A stretch of DNA of 64,000 nucleotides from Geothrix terrae (lineage in GTDB: Bacteria; Acidobacteriota; Holophagae; Holophagales; Holophagaceae): contig NZ_JAKZLA010000007.1 in the NCBI RefSeq assembly GCF_022808775.1, forward strand, positions 161,054 through 225,053, in the 5' to 3' direction. Below, in pieces: positions 38,642 through 47,853 of this stretch (the stretch's first letter is position 1; the number at the start of each line of letters is the position of its first letter). Both the position numbers and the translations under genes were made by a program. Under the pieces are notes generated by a model. It worked only from the letters and a program-made list of their open reading frames with translations. It made no database searches and had not been told where the DNA came from.

Positions 38642-40951
38642 ATGCTTCCCATCCGTCGCCTGCTGTTGCGGGATCACCTGATCCTCATGACGGGTCTGTT
38701 CACGCTGCTCCTGGGTCTGGCCTGGTGGGGCCAACAGCGGGCGCTGGAGCGGCAGGCGGGCGCACGGGCCAAGACCGCACTGCGCCACCTCGACGAGCTG
38801 CTCCGGATCGATCTCCAAGCCTCCCAGTCCCTCGGCCAGGTGGTCCATGACTGGTGGGCGGACGGGACCCTGGACCCGGCCCAGCCCGAGCAGGCCGCCC
38901 GGATGATCCTGCCGGTGCTGACGGCCCAGCACAGCATCACCAGCCTCAACCTGGCCACCACGGACGGGCGGTCCCTGCTCTTCCTGAGAATTGGCAACGT
39001 CTGGTCCCTCCGGGAACTGGAGAGCGCGGGGCCCGGGGCCCGGATCCGCTGGCGGCGCCTGGACTCCACCGGGCCCGGTGCGCCTCCGGGGCCCTGGACG
39101 CCGATGCCCTACGATCCCCGCACCCGGCCCTGGTACGCCGCCGGAGCGGCGGCCTCGGCCCCTGCCTGGACGGAGCCCTACACGTTCTACACCACTCAGG
39201 ATCCCGGCATCACGTACACCCTGCCCTTCCGTGACGGAGCCGGCCTCCGGGGCGTGGTGGCCCTCGACTTCCTGCTGGACGACCTCACCCGCCGCGTCTG
39301 GTCCGCCCAGCCCACGCCCGGCAGCCAATCCCTCGTGGTGGATCCCCAGGGACGGGCCCTGATCCTTCCGCGGGATGCGGCCTACGAGTCCCCCGAAAAC
39401 CGCCGCCAGGCCTTCCTCAAGGCCCCGGAAGCCCGCTTCCCGAATCCGGGGATCCGACTGGAGGACGATGCGAACGATGGGGCGCCCCGCCGCATCAGCC
39501 TGGGGGGCCGGACGGCCATGGGGCTGTCCCGCTCCTTCGAGGGCCTCCCGGGCCTCCACTGGTCGCTGTTGCTGGCCATCCCCGAGGATGACCTGCTGGG
39601 TCCGCTGGGATTCCGGGTGGCTGGCCTGCTCGGCCTGGTCATCATCGGCCTCGCCCTGGCGGCCTGGCGCATCCATCACATCGCCCGCCGGGTGGCCGAA
39701 CCCATCACCGCCCTCGGAGCCATGGCCGAAACCCTGGGTCAGGGCGGGCCCGCCCCCACCGTCCGCTCGGACATCCAGGAGATCCGCAGCCTGGAGCGGG
39801 CGCTCGTCCGGGCGGACGAGAGCCTCGCGGATCGCGCCCGCCTGCAGAGCCAGCTGGAGCACAGCCAGCGCATGGAGACGGTGGGCACCCTGGCGGGCGG
39901 CATCGCCCACGACGTCAACAACCAGCTGGCCGCGATCCTGGGCCAGCTCCACCTGAGCCGGGAGCTGCTGCCCGAGGGGCATCCGGTGATCAACCGGATC
40001 CTCCGCGCCGAGGAGGCCACGAAGCGCTGCGCCCAGACCACCAAGGCCCTGCTGTCCTTCAGCCACCAGTCCCGGCCGGAGCTGAAGCCCCTCGACCTCA
40101 ACGCGCTCATCCGCGATACGGCGGCCCTCATGGAGCGCCTGCTGGGGGGCATGATCCGGCTGCACCTGGCCCTCGACCCCGACCTTCCCCGGGTGGAGGG
40201 CGACTCGGTGCAGCTGGAACAGGTCCTCATGAACCTGGTGGTGAACGCGCGGGATGCCATGCCGACGGGGGGCGGCCTCAGCCTCCGGACCTTCCTGGGC
40301 GAGGAAGGCCAGGTCTGCATGGAGGTCCAGGACACGGGCACGGGCATCCCCGAGCACCTCCTGCCGCACATCTTCGAGCCCTTCGTCACCACGAAGGACG
40401 CCACCAAGGGCACTGGACTGGGCCTGGCCATGGTCTTCGGCATCGTGAGGGCCCACCAGGGGCAGATCTGGGCGGAGAACGCCCCGGGCGGCGGGGCCTG
40501 TTTCCGGATGTGCCTCCCGCCGATCCGCACGGGCGCGCCTCAGGAACCCCCGGTTCCGACTGATCCCGCCGGGGCCCCGGGAACCCTGGCGGGACGGCGG
40601 ATCCTGGTGGCCGAGGATGAGGCCCTGCTGCGCGACATGCTGGCGGACGCCCTGACCCTCGCCCGGGCCCAGGTCACGGCCGCACCAGATGGCGGCGTGG
40701 CCTGGCAGGCCTGGCAGACGGGCCGCTTCGATCTGATCCTGAGCGACCATCGCATGCCCGACTGCACGGGCCTGGAGCTGCTGGAGCGGATCCGCGCCAC
40801 GGGCTCGACGGTGCCCTTCATCCTGGTGAGCGGCCAAGGACTGGAAGGCATGGAGGCGAAGCTGGCCCAGGTGCCCCGGGTGCGGCTCCTCCCCAAGCCC
40901 TTCGAGCTGTCGCGGCTGCTGGGCCTGATGGCGGAGATGCTGGCGGGCTGA
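38642..40951 (+). CDS. Cache-domain hybrid sensor histidine kinase
   Basis: A 769-residue sensor: transmembrane helix near residues 15-32, a periplasmic double Cache-like domain (YDPRTRPWYAAGAA is the hallmark), a second helix (AGLLGLVIIGLALAAW), a short HAMP-like linker, and HisKA with GGIAHDVNNQLAAILG. The ATPase motifs are VVNARDAMP, DTGTGIPEHLL and GTGLGLAMVFG. A C-terminal receiver has the phosphoacceptor in LILSDHRMPDCTG. The ligand is probably a small molecule such as an organic or amino acid. No output regulator is adjacent. Confidence 0.93.
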   Translation: MLPIRRLLLRDHLILMTGLFTLLLGLAWWGQQRALERQAGARAKTALRHLDELLRIDLQASQSLGQVVHDWWADGTLDPAQPEQAARMILPVLTAQHSITSLNLATTDGRSLLFLRIGNVWSLRELESAGPGARIRWRRLDSTGPGAPPGPWTPMPYDPRTRPWYAAGAAASAPAWTEPYTFYTTQDPGITYTLPFRDGAGLRGVVALDFLLDDLTRRVWSAQPTPGSQSLVVDPQGRALILPRDAAYESPENRRQAFLKAPEARFPNPGIRLEDDANDGAPRRISLGGRTAMGLSRSFEGLPGLHWSLLLAIPEDDLLGPLGFRVAGLLGLVIIGLALAAWRIHHIARRVAEPITALGAMAETLGQGGPAPTVRSDIQEIRSLERALVRADESLADRARLQSQLEHSQRMETVGTLAGGIAHDVNNQLAAILGQLHLSRELLPEGHPVINRILRAEEATKRCAQTTKALLSFSHQSRPELKPLDLNALIRDTAALMERLLGGMIRLHLALDPDLPRVEGDSVQLEQVLMNLVVNARDAMPTGGGLSLRTFLGEEGQVCMEVQDTGTGIPEHLLPHIFEPFVTTKDATKGTGLGLAMVFGIVRAHQGQIWAENAPGGGACFRMCLPPIRTGAPQEPPVPTDPAGAPGTLAGRRILVAEDEALLRDMLADALTLARAQVTAAPDGGVAWQAWQTGRFDLILSDHRMPDCTGLELLERIRATGSTVPFILVSGQGLEGMEAKLAQVPRVRLLPKPFELSRLLGLMAEMLAG

Positions 40952-43648
40952 TCAGCGGGTCTCCAGGTCCTCCGCCACCTCCACCTTGAGGCTCCCGGTG
41001 GCCTTGGCCGTCCCCCGGGTCACGGTGACGGTGTAGAGCCCCGGCTTGACGAATTTCGAGCCCTCGCCGCGGTACTCGGAGACCAGGTCCGGGGTCGGCT
41101 TCAGGTCCCAGGCGATGCGTTGGAGGCCGGCCCGTCCCGCCGCCTTGAGGTTGGCCACCGGCCGCCCGTCTGGAGCCTTGATGGCCAAGCTCAGGTCCTC
41201 CCCGGTGTCGCCCTTGACGTAGATCTGGAAGGTGGCGCCCAGGGGTGGGTTGGTCCCCCGGAAGGTCCCGGCCTTTCCCTCCTCGCTGGCGTTGCCGGGC
41301 AGGAGCTGGCGGGCCAGGACGGGCCGGGGCGCGAAGAGGTGGAGCTCTCCGTCCAGCACCTCCGGAGACAGGCCCTGCAGCACGGAGAGGTCATCCAGCA
41401 CGTAGAGGCTGCGGCCGTGCGTGGCGATGACGAGGTCATCCTCCCGGGCCTGGATGGCCAGGTCGTCCACGGGCACCGGCGGCAGGCCGCCCAGGGGCAG
41501 CCAGCGCTGGCCCTGGTCCAGGCTCACGAACAGGCCGCCCTCGGTGCCGCAGTAGAGGACCCTCGGGTTGACCGGGTCCTCCTTCACCACGTGGGCCGGC
41601 TGGTCCTGGGCCAGGCCCGCGCCGAGCCCCTGCCAGGACTTCCCCCCGTCTGCCGTGCGGTAGACCAGCGGCGCGTAGGAGCCGGTGCGGTAGGCCTGGG
41701 CCACCAGGTAGGCCACGCCGGGTTCCCGGCCGGCCTCGAGGCGCTGGATCCACTGGCCCTTCACGGCCGCCGGCAGGTTCGGCGTCAAGTCGGTCCAGGA
41801 GGCGCCTTCGTCCTCGGTCCGCCAGACCTTGCCGTCGTCCGTGCCAGCCCAGAGCAGGCCGGCCCTGACGGGGGATTCGGCCAGGGTGTAGATCACGCCG
41901 AAGGTTTCGGCACCGCTGCCGCTGGTGCGGGTGCGCCGGGGGTCCTGGGTGGTGAGGTCGGAGCTGATGGGCCTCCAGCGCTCGCCCCGGTCCGTGAGCT
42001 TGAACACGCGGTTCCCCGCGAGGTAGAGCACGTCCTTGGCGTGGCGGCTGCGGAGGAAGGGGCTGGCCCAGTGGAAGCGGTAGGCCTCCTGCCCCTCGGC
42101 GGGCTCGGGCCGCAGGAACTTCATGGCCCCGCTGCGGAGGTTGACCCGGAAGATGGATCCCCCCTGGCTCTCCGCGAACAGGACGCCGGGATCGGCGGGG
42201 TCGAACAGCACGTGGAAGCCATCGCCGCCGCCCAGGTTCGTCCAGTCCTGGTTGAGGATGCCGTCCTTGCTGAAGGTCCGGCTGGGGCCCACCCAGTTCC
42301 GGTTGTCCTGGAGGCCCCCCGCCACCCGGTAGGGCGCGCTGTCGTCCACGGCGATGCGGTAGTACTCCCCCGCGGGGAAGCGGTTCAGTGCCTCCCAGGA
42401 CGCGCCCGCGGAGTGGCTCTGGTACAGGCCGCCGTCGGTCCCCAGCAGGAGGTGCTTCGGGGCCTTCGGGTCGAAGGCCAGCGCGTGCAGGTCCGGGTGC
42501 ACCTTCTCGGAGCAGTCCTCCCGCCAGGTGGCGCCCCCATCCTCGGAGACGTGCAGGCCGAAGCCCAGGACGTAGATACGGCGGTCGTCGTCCGGGGCGA
42601 TGCGGATCTGGCTGAAGTAGAAGGGGCGGGGGTTCAGGGGACTGGTGCGGATCCAGGTGTCGCCGCCGTCCTCGGAGCGGAAGGTGCCGCCGGCCTTGCT
42701 CATGATGTCCATGATGGGGACGGTGCCACCCTCGTCGCTCTGCACCACGGCCATCACCACGCCAGGCTTCGAGGCGCTGACGGCCAGGCCGATGCGCCCG
42801 GTGCCCGCCGGCAGGCCCTTCGTGAGCTTGGTCCAGGTGGCCCCGCCGTCCGTGCTGCGGAAGATCCCGCCCAGGTCGCGCCCCTCCGTGGCCGCCGGCC
42901 CCGCCTGGAAGGCCCAGGGGAAGCGGCGCCGCGCATAGAGGGCGGCATAGACGATGTCGGGATTCCGGGGATCCAGGACCACATCCCCGCAGCCCACCCG
43001 GTCGCCGAAGGGCGCCGGGGCCGTGAGCACGGCCTTCCAGCTCATCCCGCCATCGGTGGTCTTGTAGAGGCCCCGCTCGCCGCCTGGCGTCCACAGGTCG
43101 CCCATGGCCGCCGCATAGGCCATGGTCGCGTCCTTCGGGTGGACGGCCAGGCGAGCGATGCAGCGACTGGCCTCCAGGCCCGCGGCGGCCCAGGTGGCCC
43201 CGCCATCCGTGCTGCGGAAGACGCCCTTGCCCCAGCCGGAGCTGTTGCGGTCGTTGGCCTCGCCCGTGCCGGCCCACAGGACCTTGGGATCGGCGGGGGA
43301 GACGGCCAGGGCGCCGATGGAGGCCACACCCGCCTTGTCGAAGACGGGCTGGAAGCTGGCGCCTGCGTCTGTGGTCTTCATCACGCCGCCGTGGGCGAGG
43401 CCCACGTAGCAGGTGGAGGGATCCGAGGGATCCACGGCCACGTCGGAGATGCGGCCGCCCATGACGGCGGGCCCGATGGCCCGGGCCTTCAGGGGCTTCA
43501 GGAAGGTGGCGTCCACCGGAAGGGCCGGGGCCGCGGGCGGCGTGGCGGGCTCAGCCTTCCGGGGACGGCCCGCGGCGGCCAGCGGCGAAGCCAGGCAGAT
43601 CGACAGGGCCAGGGGGCTCAGGATCATCAGGCGCATGGGGGACCTCAC
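40952..43648 (-). CDS. Secreted Asp-box (BNR/sortilin-like) beta-propeller protein
   Basis: An 898-residue exported protein with a signal peptide (ILSPLALSICLASPLAAAG). About eleven Asp-box repeats of the type STDGGATW, SEDGGDTW and TADGGKSW form one or two propellers, followed by a C-terminal immunoglobulin-like domain (KPGLYTVTVTRGTAKATGSL). Such proteins are annotated as glycosyl hydrolase or VPS10-like, but catalytic function is unproven. The stop codon abuts that of the convergent kinase. It is the last gene of the cytochrome cluster, 11 bases after the P460-like gene. Confidence 0.9.
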   Translation of the reverse strand: MRSPMRLMILSPLALSICLASPLAAAGRPRKAEPATPPAAPALPVDATFLKPLKARAIGPAVMGGRISDVAVDPSDPSTCYVGLAHGGVMKTTDAGASFQPVFDKAGVASIGALAVSPADPKVLWAGTGEANDRNSSGWGKGVFRSTDGGATWAAAGLEASRCIARLAVHPKDATMAYAAAMGDLWTPGGERGLYKTTDGGMSWKAVLTAPAPFGDRVGCGDVVLDPRNPDIVYAALYARRRFPWAFQAGPAATEGRDLGGIFRSTDGGATWTKLTKGLPAGTGRIGLAVSASKPGVVMAVVQSDEGGTVPIMDIMSKAGGTFRSEDGGDTWIRTSPLNPRPFYFSQIRIAPDDDRRIYVLGFGLHVSEDGGATWREDCSEKVHPDLHALAFDPKAPKHLLLGTDGGLYQSHSAGASWEALNRFPAGEYYRIAVDDSAPYRVAGGLQDNRNWVGPSRTFSKDGILNQDWTNLGGGDGFHVLFDPADPGVLFAESQGGSIFRVNLRSGAMKFLRPEPAEGQEAYRFHWASPFLRSRHAKDVLYLAGNRVFKLTDRGERWRPISSDLTTQDPRRTRTSGSGAETFGVIYTLAESPVRAGLLWAGTDDGKVWRTEDEGASWTDLTPNLPAAVKGQWIQRLEAGREPGVAYLVAQAYRTGSYAPLVYRTADGGKSWQGLGAGLAQDQPAHVVKEDPVNPRVLYCGTEGGLFVSLDQGQRWLPLGGLPPVPVDDLAIQAREDDLVIATHGRSLYVLDDLSVLQGLSPEVLDGELHLFAPRPVLARQLLPGNASEEGKAGTFRGTNPPLGATFQIYVKGDTGEDLSLAIKAPDGRPVANLKAAGRAGLQRIAWDLKPTPDLVSEYRGEGSKFVKPGLYTVTVTRGTAKATGSLKVEVAEDLETR

Positions 43649-43659
43649 GCACGACGGTG

Positions 43660-44673
43660 TCAGCCTCGTGTCTTGAGGTCAACCCGTGGACGATCCTGCT
43701 TCGGGGCGGTGCCGGGTTTCGCGTGGCACTCCACGCAGGCCGCCAGGTGCGGATCGGGGCTCCGCCAGTAGACCCCGTCCTGGCCCTCCACCTCTCCGCG
43801 CCGGGCTTCCGGCACCCGGGGCCAGTAGAAGGCGAAGGCGCTGCTGCCGTCGGCCTTCGTCTCCTTCATGTAGAGCGGACCCGGCTCGGATCCCGGCCGG
43901 CCGTGGTCGTCTTCGTAGGTGGAGAGCACCGCGTAGGCCCCCGGGGGAAGCGGCTGGCCGGCGCGGTAGGCGTCGATCCCCGAGGCGGTGACCCAGGCGC
44001 GCTGCCAGCGGTCGCCGTGGGCCGTGCTCCGCACCGGCGCCGGCGTGGCCGGTTCCAGGCTCGCGTAGTCCAGGGCCCGGATGGGCAGGTCCGCCTCGGT
44101 GTCGGCGCGCCTGGCGGCGTCCGCCTCGGCCGCGGCCCGGTTGGTGTCCTCGTTGCCGAAGACCATGATGCCGCCCAGCTTCCCGCTGAAGCCCCAGCAC
44201 CCCAGCCAGATGACGCCCACCAGGAACGGACCCGCCCCCACCCCCCGCTCCCAGAACCGGCGGCCTCCCCGCCGGGGACGACCCAGCGCCGCGGGGGCGT
44301 CGAGCCGGCGCCAGGACCGCCACAGCAGCCACAGGCAGAGGCCGCCGACCAGGAAGCCGCTGAGGGCCGCCAGCTCGTGGAGCTGCAGGATCCGCTGCAG
44401 GACCTGCTTCTCGGTGGCCACCTGCGGGAGGAAGGCGCCGGGCGGGATGAGCGCGATCTGGCGTCCCCATAGGAGGCCGCTGGCCAGGGCCACGGTGCTG
44501 CCCAGCCATCCCACGAGGGCCAGGAAGAACGAGGTGCCCGTCCACAGGCGGACATGCCTCGGGTGGAAGGAGGCCAACATGGCCAGCGGTAGCACGGCGA
44601 TCAGGCCCAGGGGGATGTGGACGAAGGCCGGGTGCTCCCGGGCGATGAACTCGAGCAGGGGGGCGGTGGACAC
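43660..44673 (-). CDS. DUF2231 membrane domain fused to P460-like c-type haem domain
   Basis: A 337-residue protein. The N-terminal half is a DUF2231-type four-helix membrane domain starting REHPAFVHIPLGLIAVLPLA with conserved His. The C-terminal half is soluble (PPGAYAVLSTYEDDHGRPG, YMKETKADGS) and ends YWRSPDPHLAACVECHAKPG, with one haem site CVECH (313-317); this is the layout of cytochrome P460-family domains. It could pass electrons between the quinone pool and periplasmic cytochromes. The P460 assignment is by pattern only. Confidence 0.75.
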   Translation of the reverse strand: MSTAPLLEFIAREHPAFVHIPLGLIAVLPLAMLASFHPRHVRLWTGTSFFLALVGWLGSTVALASGLLWGRQIALIPPGAFLPQVATEKQVLQRILQLHELAALSGFLVGGLCLWLLWRSWRRLDAPAALGRPRRGGRRFWERGVGAGPFLVGVIWLGCWGFSGKLGGIMVFGNEDTNRAAAEADAARRADTEADLPIRALDYASLEPATPAPVRSTAHGDRWQRAWVTASGIDAYRAGQPLPPGAYAVLSTYEDDHGRPGSEPGPLYMKETKADGSSAFAFYWPRVPEARRGEVEGQDGVYWRSPDPHLAACVECHAKPGTAPKQDRPRVDLKTRG

Positions 44674-44685
44674 GGGCGGGCGACC

Positions 44686-45552
44686 TCAGAACACGCGGAC
44701 GACGTTGAAGCCGATGGACCACTGGGAGGAGGACCTGGGTCCGCCCCCGTAGTCCCCGCTGAGGACCTGGTTGGCCGTGGTGCCCGGGACGTTGGTGCCG
44801 ATGAGGGTGAAGCGGTGCTTGAAGGTCCGGTAGGAGACCCCGGCGGCGAAGCCCGGCCGGTAGGTGCTGCCGTCGGTCACGACACCGGGCGTGGCGTGGG
44901 AGAACTTGGACGGCCGCGGATAGAATTCGCCCATGAAGGAGAACTTCTCCGTGAACCCGAAGCGCAGGCCCAGGCCCACGTTGAACACGCCTCCCGTGTT
45001 GGGCGAGGTGTTGGGCGCTGCCCCGGGGGGTACCGCGAGGATCGTGTCGGTGGTGGTGGTCTTCGTGATGTAGGTGGGCACCACCGAGAAGATGAGGTCG
45101 TCCGTGAGGAAGATCTCCGTGGGCAGCTGGAAGACGCCACCGGCGACACCCACCCTTCCGATGGGCGTGCTGGTGGCCTTCACCACCTCGTCGAACCGCT
45201 CGGCCCGCACGGCCATGCGGATGCTGTCCAGGTCCAGCACCTGCTGCTGCAGGCCGAAGGTGAAGGTCTTGTTGTCCGCCGTGCGGTAGATGAACGCATT
45301 GAGGCCGGGGACCGGCTTGATCCCGAACGTGAACCCCAGCCCGGCATAGGCGTAGCCGTCCAGGCCGTAGACATCCTTGCCGTGGTCCTTCACTGGCGTG
45401 ACGAAGCGGTGGGTGAAGGCGAGGCCGATGTCCCAGAACTGCATCCGCTCGGCCGTGGGGAGGTTGATGGCCAGGGGATAGTCCGAGGACTCGGCGTGGA
45501 GGGCACCCGCGGCCCCGAGGGCGCAGGCGAGGGAGAGGAGCTTCCGTGGCAT
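44686..45552 (-). CDS. DUF5777-type outer-membrane beta-barrel protein
   Basis: A 288-residue exported protein (signal peptide MPRKLLSLACALGAAGALHA) with alternating strands such as AYAGLGFTFGIKPVPGLNAF and FNVGLGLRFGFTEKFSFMGE. It ends in SIGFNVVRVF, with a C-terminal phenylalanine typical of barrels. DUF5777 barrels tend to occur beside cytochromes. Twelve bases separate it from the P460-like gene and 11 from the monohaem cytochrome gene, so the three are probably one operon. Confidence 0.8.
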   Translation of the reverse strand: MPRKLLSLACALGAAGALHAESSDYPLAINLPTAERMQFWDIGLAFTHRFVTPVKDHGKDVYGLDGYAYAGLGFTFGIKPVPGLNAFIYRTADNKTFTFGLQQQVLDLDSIRMAVRAERFDEVVKATSTPIGRVGVAGGVFQLPTEIFLTDDLIFSVVPTYITKTTTTDTILAVPPGAAPNTSPNTGGVFNVGLGLRFGFTEKFSFMGEFYPRPSKFSHATPGVVTDGSTYRPGFAAGVSYRTFKHRFTLIGTNVPGTTANQVLSGDYGGGPRSSSQWSIGFNVVRVF

Positions 45553-45563
45553 CCGGCCTCCAC

Positions 45564-45917
45564 TCAGCGCTTGGCGGCGAACTTGCGGACGATCTCGGTG
45601 ATCATCCTCTGGGCGTCGGCCTCGGACATCTTGTCCTTGAACGCCGGCATTTTGTCCTTGCCCTGCATGGTGACCTTCACCCAGTCACTGTCCTTCTTCT
45701 TGTTGGCCTTGCGGCTGTCGGTGAAGTCGAAGCCGGCGTCGGGAAGCGGCTTGCCGCTGTTGTCGCGGCCGTTGCCGTTGACGCCGTGGCAGCGGGCGCA
45801 GGCATCGGTCCAGTACTTCTGGAGATCGCCCTGGAACTTGGGCAGGTCCTTGGCGGGATCCCCGGCGGACAGCGTGACGCCGGCGAGCAGCAGGAGGGGA
45901 AGGAGGGTACGGCTCAT
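45564..45917 (-). CDS. Small monohaem cytochrome c
   Basis: A 117-residue class I cytochrome with a signal peptide (MSRTLLPLLLLAGVTLSAGD). The haem site is CARCHGVNGNGRDNSGKPL, and the likely axial methionine lies in GKDKMPAFKDKMSEADAQRM. It is a periplasmic electron carrier, and lies between the multihaem lipoprotein gene and the barrel gene. Confidence 0.93.
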   Translation of the reverse strand: MSRTLLPLLLLAGVTLSAGDPAKDLPKFQGDLQKYWTDACARCHGVNGNGRDNSGKPLPDAGFDFTDSRKANKKKDSDWVKVTMQGKDKMPAFKDKMSEADAQRMITEIVRKFAAKR

Positions 45918-45957
45918 GGAGGAATCTCCTATGGGGAGGGTGGATAGGCGGGGGGAG

Positions 45958-47853
45958 TCAGTTCCAGACGTTCCCCGTGGTGGTGTGGGCCTGGCCGTGA
46001 CAGGTGAGCGCGCAGCCGCCCTGCCCCTGGGTGGTGGACGTGACGGTGTAGGTGAGCGCGCCGGTGGCTGGCTGCGAGCCGCCCCCGAACTTGATGGTGT
46101 CGCTGGGGAACTGGTCGGCGGGCGAGCCGGTGACGGCTCCGCTGACCACGCTGGTGTCGAGGTATTTGAAGTGGTTCTGGGCGCCCGGCCTGGCCTGGGT
46201 CATGTCATGGCAGTAGTCGCAGGTCTGGTTGTGGTCGCTCGGATTGTTGTGCCGGCCCGTCGCGTCGTTGTACTGCGTGGGCGTGGAAGCGATCTTGTGG
46301 CAGGCCAGGCAGTAGGTGGTCGCATTCACGGCGAGCGTCCCCGTCTGCCAGTTGGGGGTCGCCTGACCGCCATGGCAGCTCACGTTGGAGCAGGTCAGCG
46401 CGGTGGCGCTGAACCCGGCCGTGCCCGACTGGGCGTTGAACGTGGCCACCAAAGCCACCGGGGCCGGGGAGGTGGGCTGGGAGACGCGCGCATTGGCAGC
46501 GTTGTAGTGCGTCAGGCTGCCGGCGCCGATGCCGTTGTGGCAGGTGTTACAGGTCAGCGAGGTCCGCAAGCCCATGTGCTTGGCGTGGGCCCCGGCCAGG
46601 CTGGGGAAGGCCGTGCCCGTGGGGCCGGCGGGCAGGCCGGCCGCTCCCACGTGGCAGGAGAGGCAGGTCCCCGGGCCCTTCCCGGCATCCAGGGGGGAGG
46701 CGGCCTGATGGCACACGCTGCAAAGCGGCGCCCCCGACACGGGAGAGGTTCCGGCCACCGCGTGGCAGGACGCGCAGTCCGCGGTGAACTGGGCCTGGGT
46801 CACCGTCGTGTGGGTCGTGCCCGTGAAGGGGACGGGATGGTTCGGCGCGGCGGGGCCGTTGGCATGGCATCCGACCGTCCCGTGGACGCCGTTGTCGAAC
46901 GAGGCCGAGTAGCAGCTCGGGGCCGCGGGCAGGGGCGCGGTCCGGCCCTGGACGAGGCCGTCATGGCAGGCCTGGCAGGCCACGAGGTTGCCCGCGTTGC
47001 GATGCGAAGGCACATAGCCGGGGAAGGTCTGGACCGGAGCCTGGTACCAGGTCGTGGAATGGGCGAAGGCCGCCGTGTGGCAGGCGGAGCAGGCCGTCGA
47101 CGCCGTGCCGCCATCGAACTTCGGGGTGCCAGGCGTGCCATGGCAGCTCTGGCAGTAGAGCAGGTCCTGCTTGGCCTGGATCCCATGGAACGAGGGGCTC
47201 GTGGCATCCGTCCAGACGGGGCCGAGCGGATGGGGCGCGCCGGCGTTCGCGTGGCAGAGGGTGGCGTTGTAGCAGCCGGGCTGCGTGCCCGCAGGGGCCG
47301 GCGCGGCCGGATGCCCCGCGGGGTTGTTGGGGGAGCCCGGGTAGTGGCACTGGGCGCAGACCGCGGCATTGGAGGGATCGGTGGTGGTGTGCGTGTGGAG
47401 CGATCCGGCGGAAAGGCGCCATGGCTTGGCGGGGTGCGGCGCCTGGACCCCGTGGCAGGTCACGCAGGCGTTCGCCGAACCGCCCCCGGAGAAGTCCTTC
47501 CCGTGGCAGATCTGGCAGGAGGCGAAGCTTCCCCCCGATGGGCCCGCCGCCAGCTTCGCCCGCAGCCCATGGAGGTCCGCGTTCGCCCAGCCCGGCTGGG
47601 TGCCGTGATGGCAGGCCGAGGTCATGCAGGACGGCACGCCGCTGCCGACCTTCAGGACCGTCAGCTCATGGCACTTGGCACAACTGCCCAGATCGGCCAG
47701 GGCCTTGCCGGGGTGCTCGTTGATCCAGCCGGCCGGGTGGTAGTAGCCGTAGTACACCACCGGGTCGGCCGTTCCCTTCCCGCACCCGATGAGGGCCGCC
47801 ACCGCGAGGAGAAGGATGCCGCGAAGCCCCATCCAGGCTGGGTTCCTGAGCAT
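45958..47853 (-). CDS. Multihaem lipoprotein c-type cytochrome (up to 18 haem sites)
   Basis: A 631-residue outer-membrane-type lipoprotein: lipobox LIGCGKG with Cys24 and no aspartate at +2. It has 13 canonical CxxCH sites (for example CAKCH, CQICH, CVTCH, CLACH, CDYCH) and five possible variants: CMTSACH and CSNVSCH (Cx4CH), CYNATLCH (Cx5CH), CALTCH (Cx3CH) and a Cx14CH beginning CYSASFDNG. The Cx4CH-then-CxxCH pairing recalls Geobacter multihaem cytochromes. I start at the ATG with GGAGGTG; the longer open frame upstream is not coding. It heads the five-gene cluster. Confidence 0.92.
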   Translation of the reverse strand: MLRNPAWMGLRGILLLAVAALIGCGKGTADPVVYYGYYHPAGWINEHPGKALADLGSCAKCHELTVLKVGSGVPSCMTSACHHGTQPGWANADLHGLRAKLAAGPSGGSFASCQICHGKDFSGGGSANACVTCHGVQAPHPAKPWRLSAGSLHTHTTTDPSNAAVCAQCHYPGSPNNPAGHPAAPAPAGTQPGCYNATLCHANAGAPHPLGPVWTDATSPSFHGIQAKQDLLYCQSCHGTPGTPKFDGGTASTACSACHTAAFAHSTTWYQAPVQTFPGYVPSHRNAGNLVACQACHDGLVQGRTAPLPAAPSCYSASFDNGVHGTVGCHANGPAAPNHPVPFTGTTHTTVTQAQFTADCASCHAVAGTSPVSGAPLCSVCHQAASPLDAGKGPGTCLSCHVGAAGLPAGPTGTAFPSLAGAHAKHMGLRTSLTCNTCHNGIGAGSLTHYNAANARVSQPTSPAPVALVATFNAQSGTAGFSATALTCSNVSCHGGQATPNWQTGTLAVNATTYCLACHKIASTPTQYNDATGRHNNPSDHNQTCDYCHDMTQARPGAQNHFKYLDTSVVSGAVTGSPADQFPSDTIKFGGGSQPATGALTYTVTSTTQGQGGCALTCHGQAHTTTGNVWN

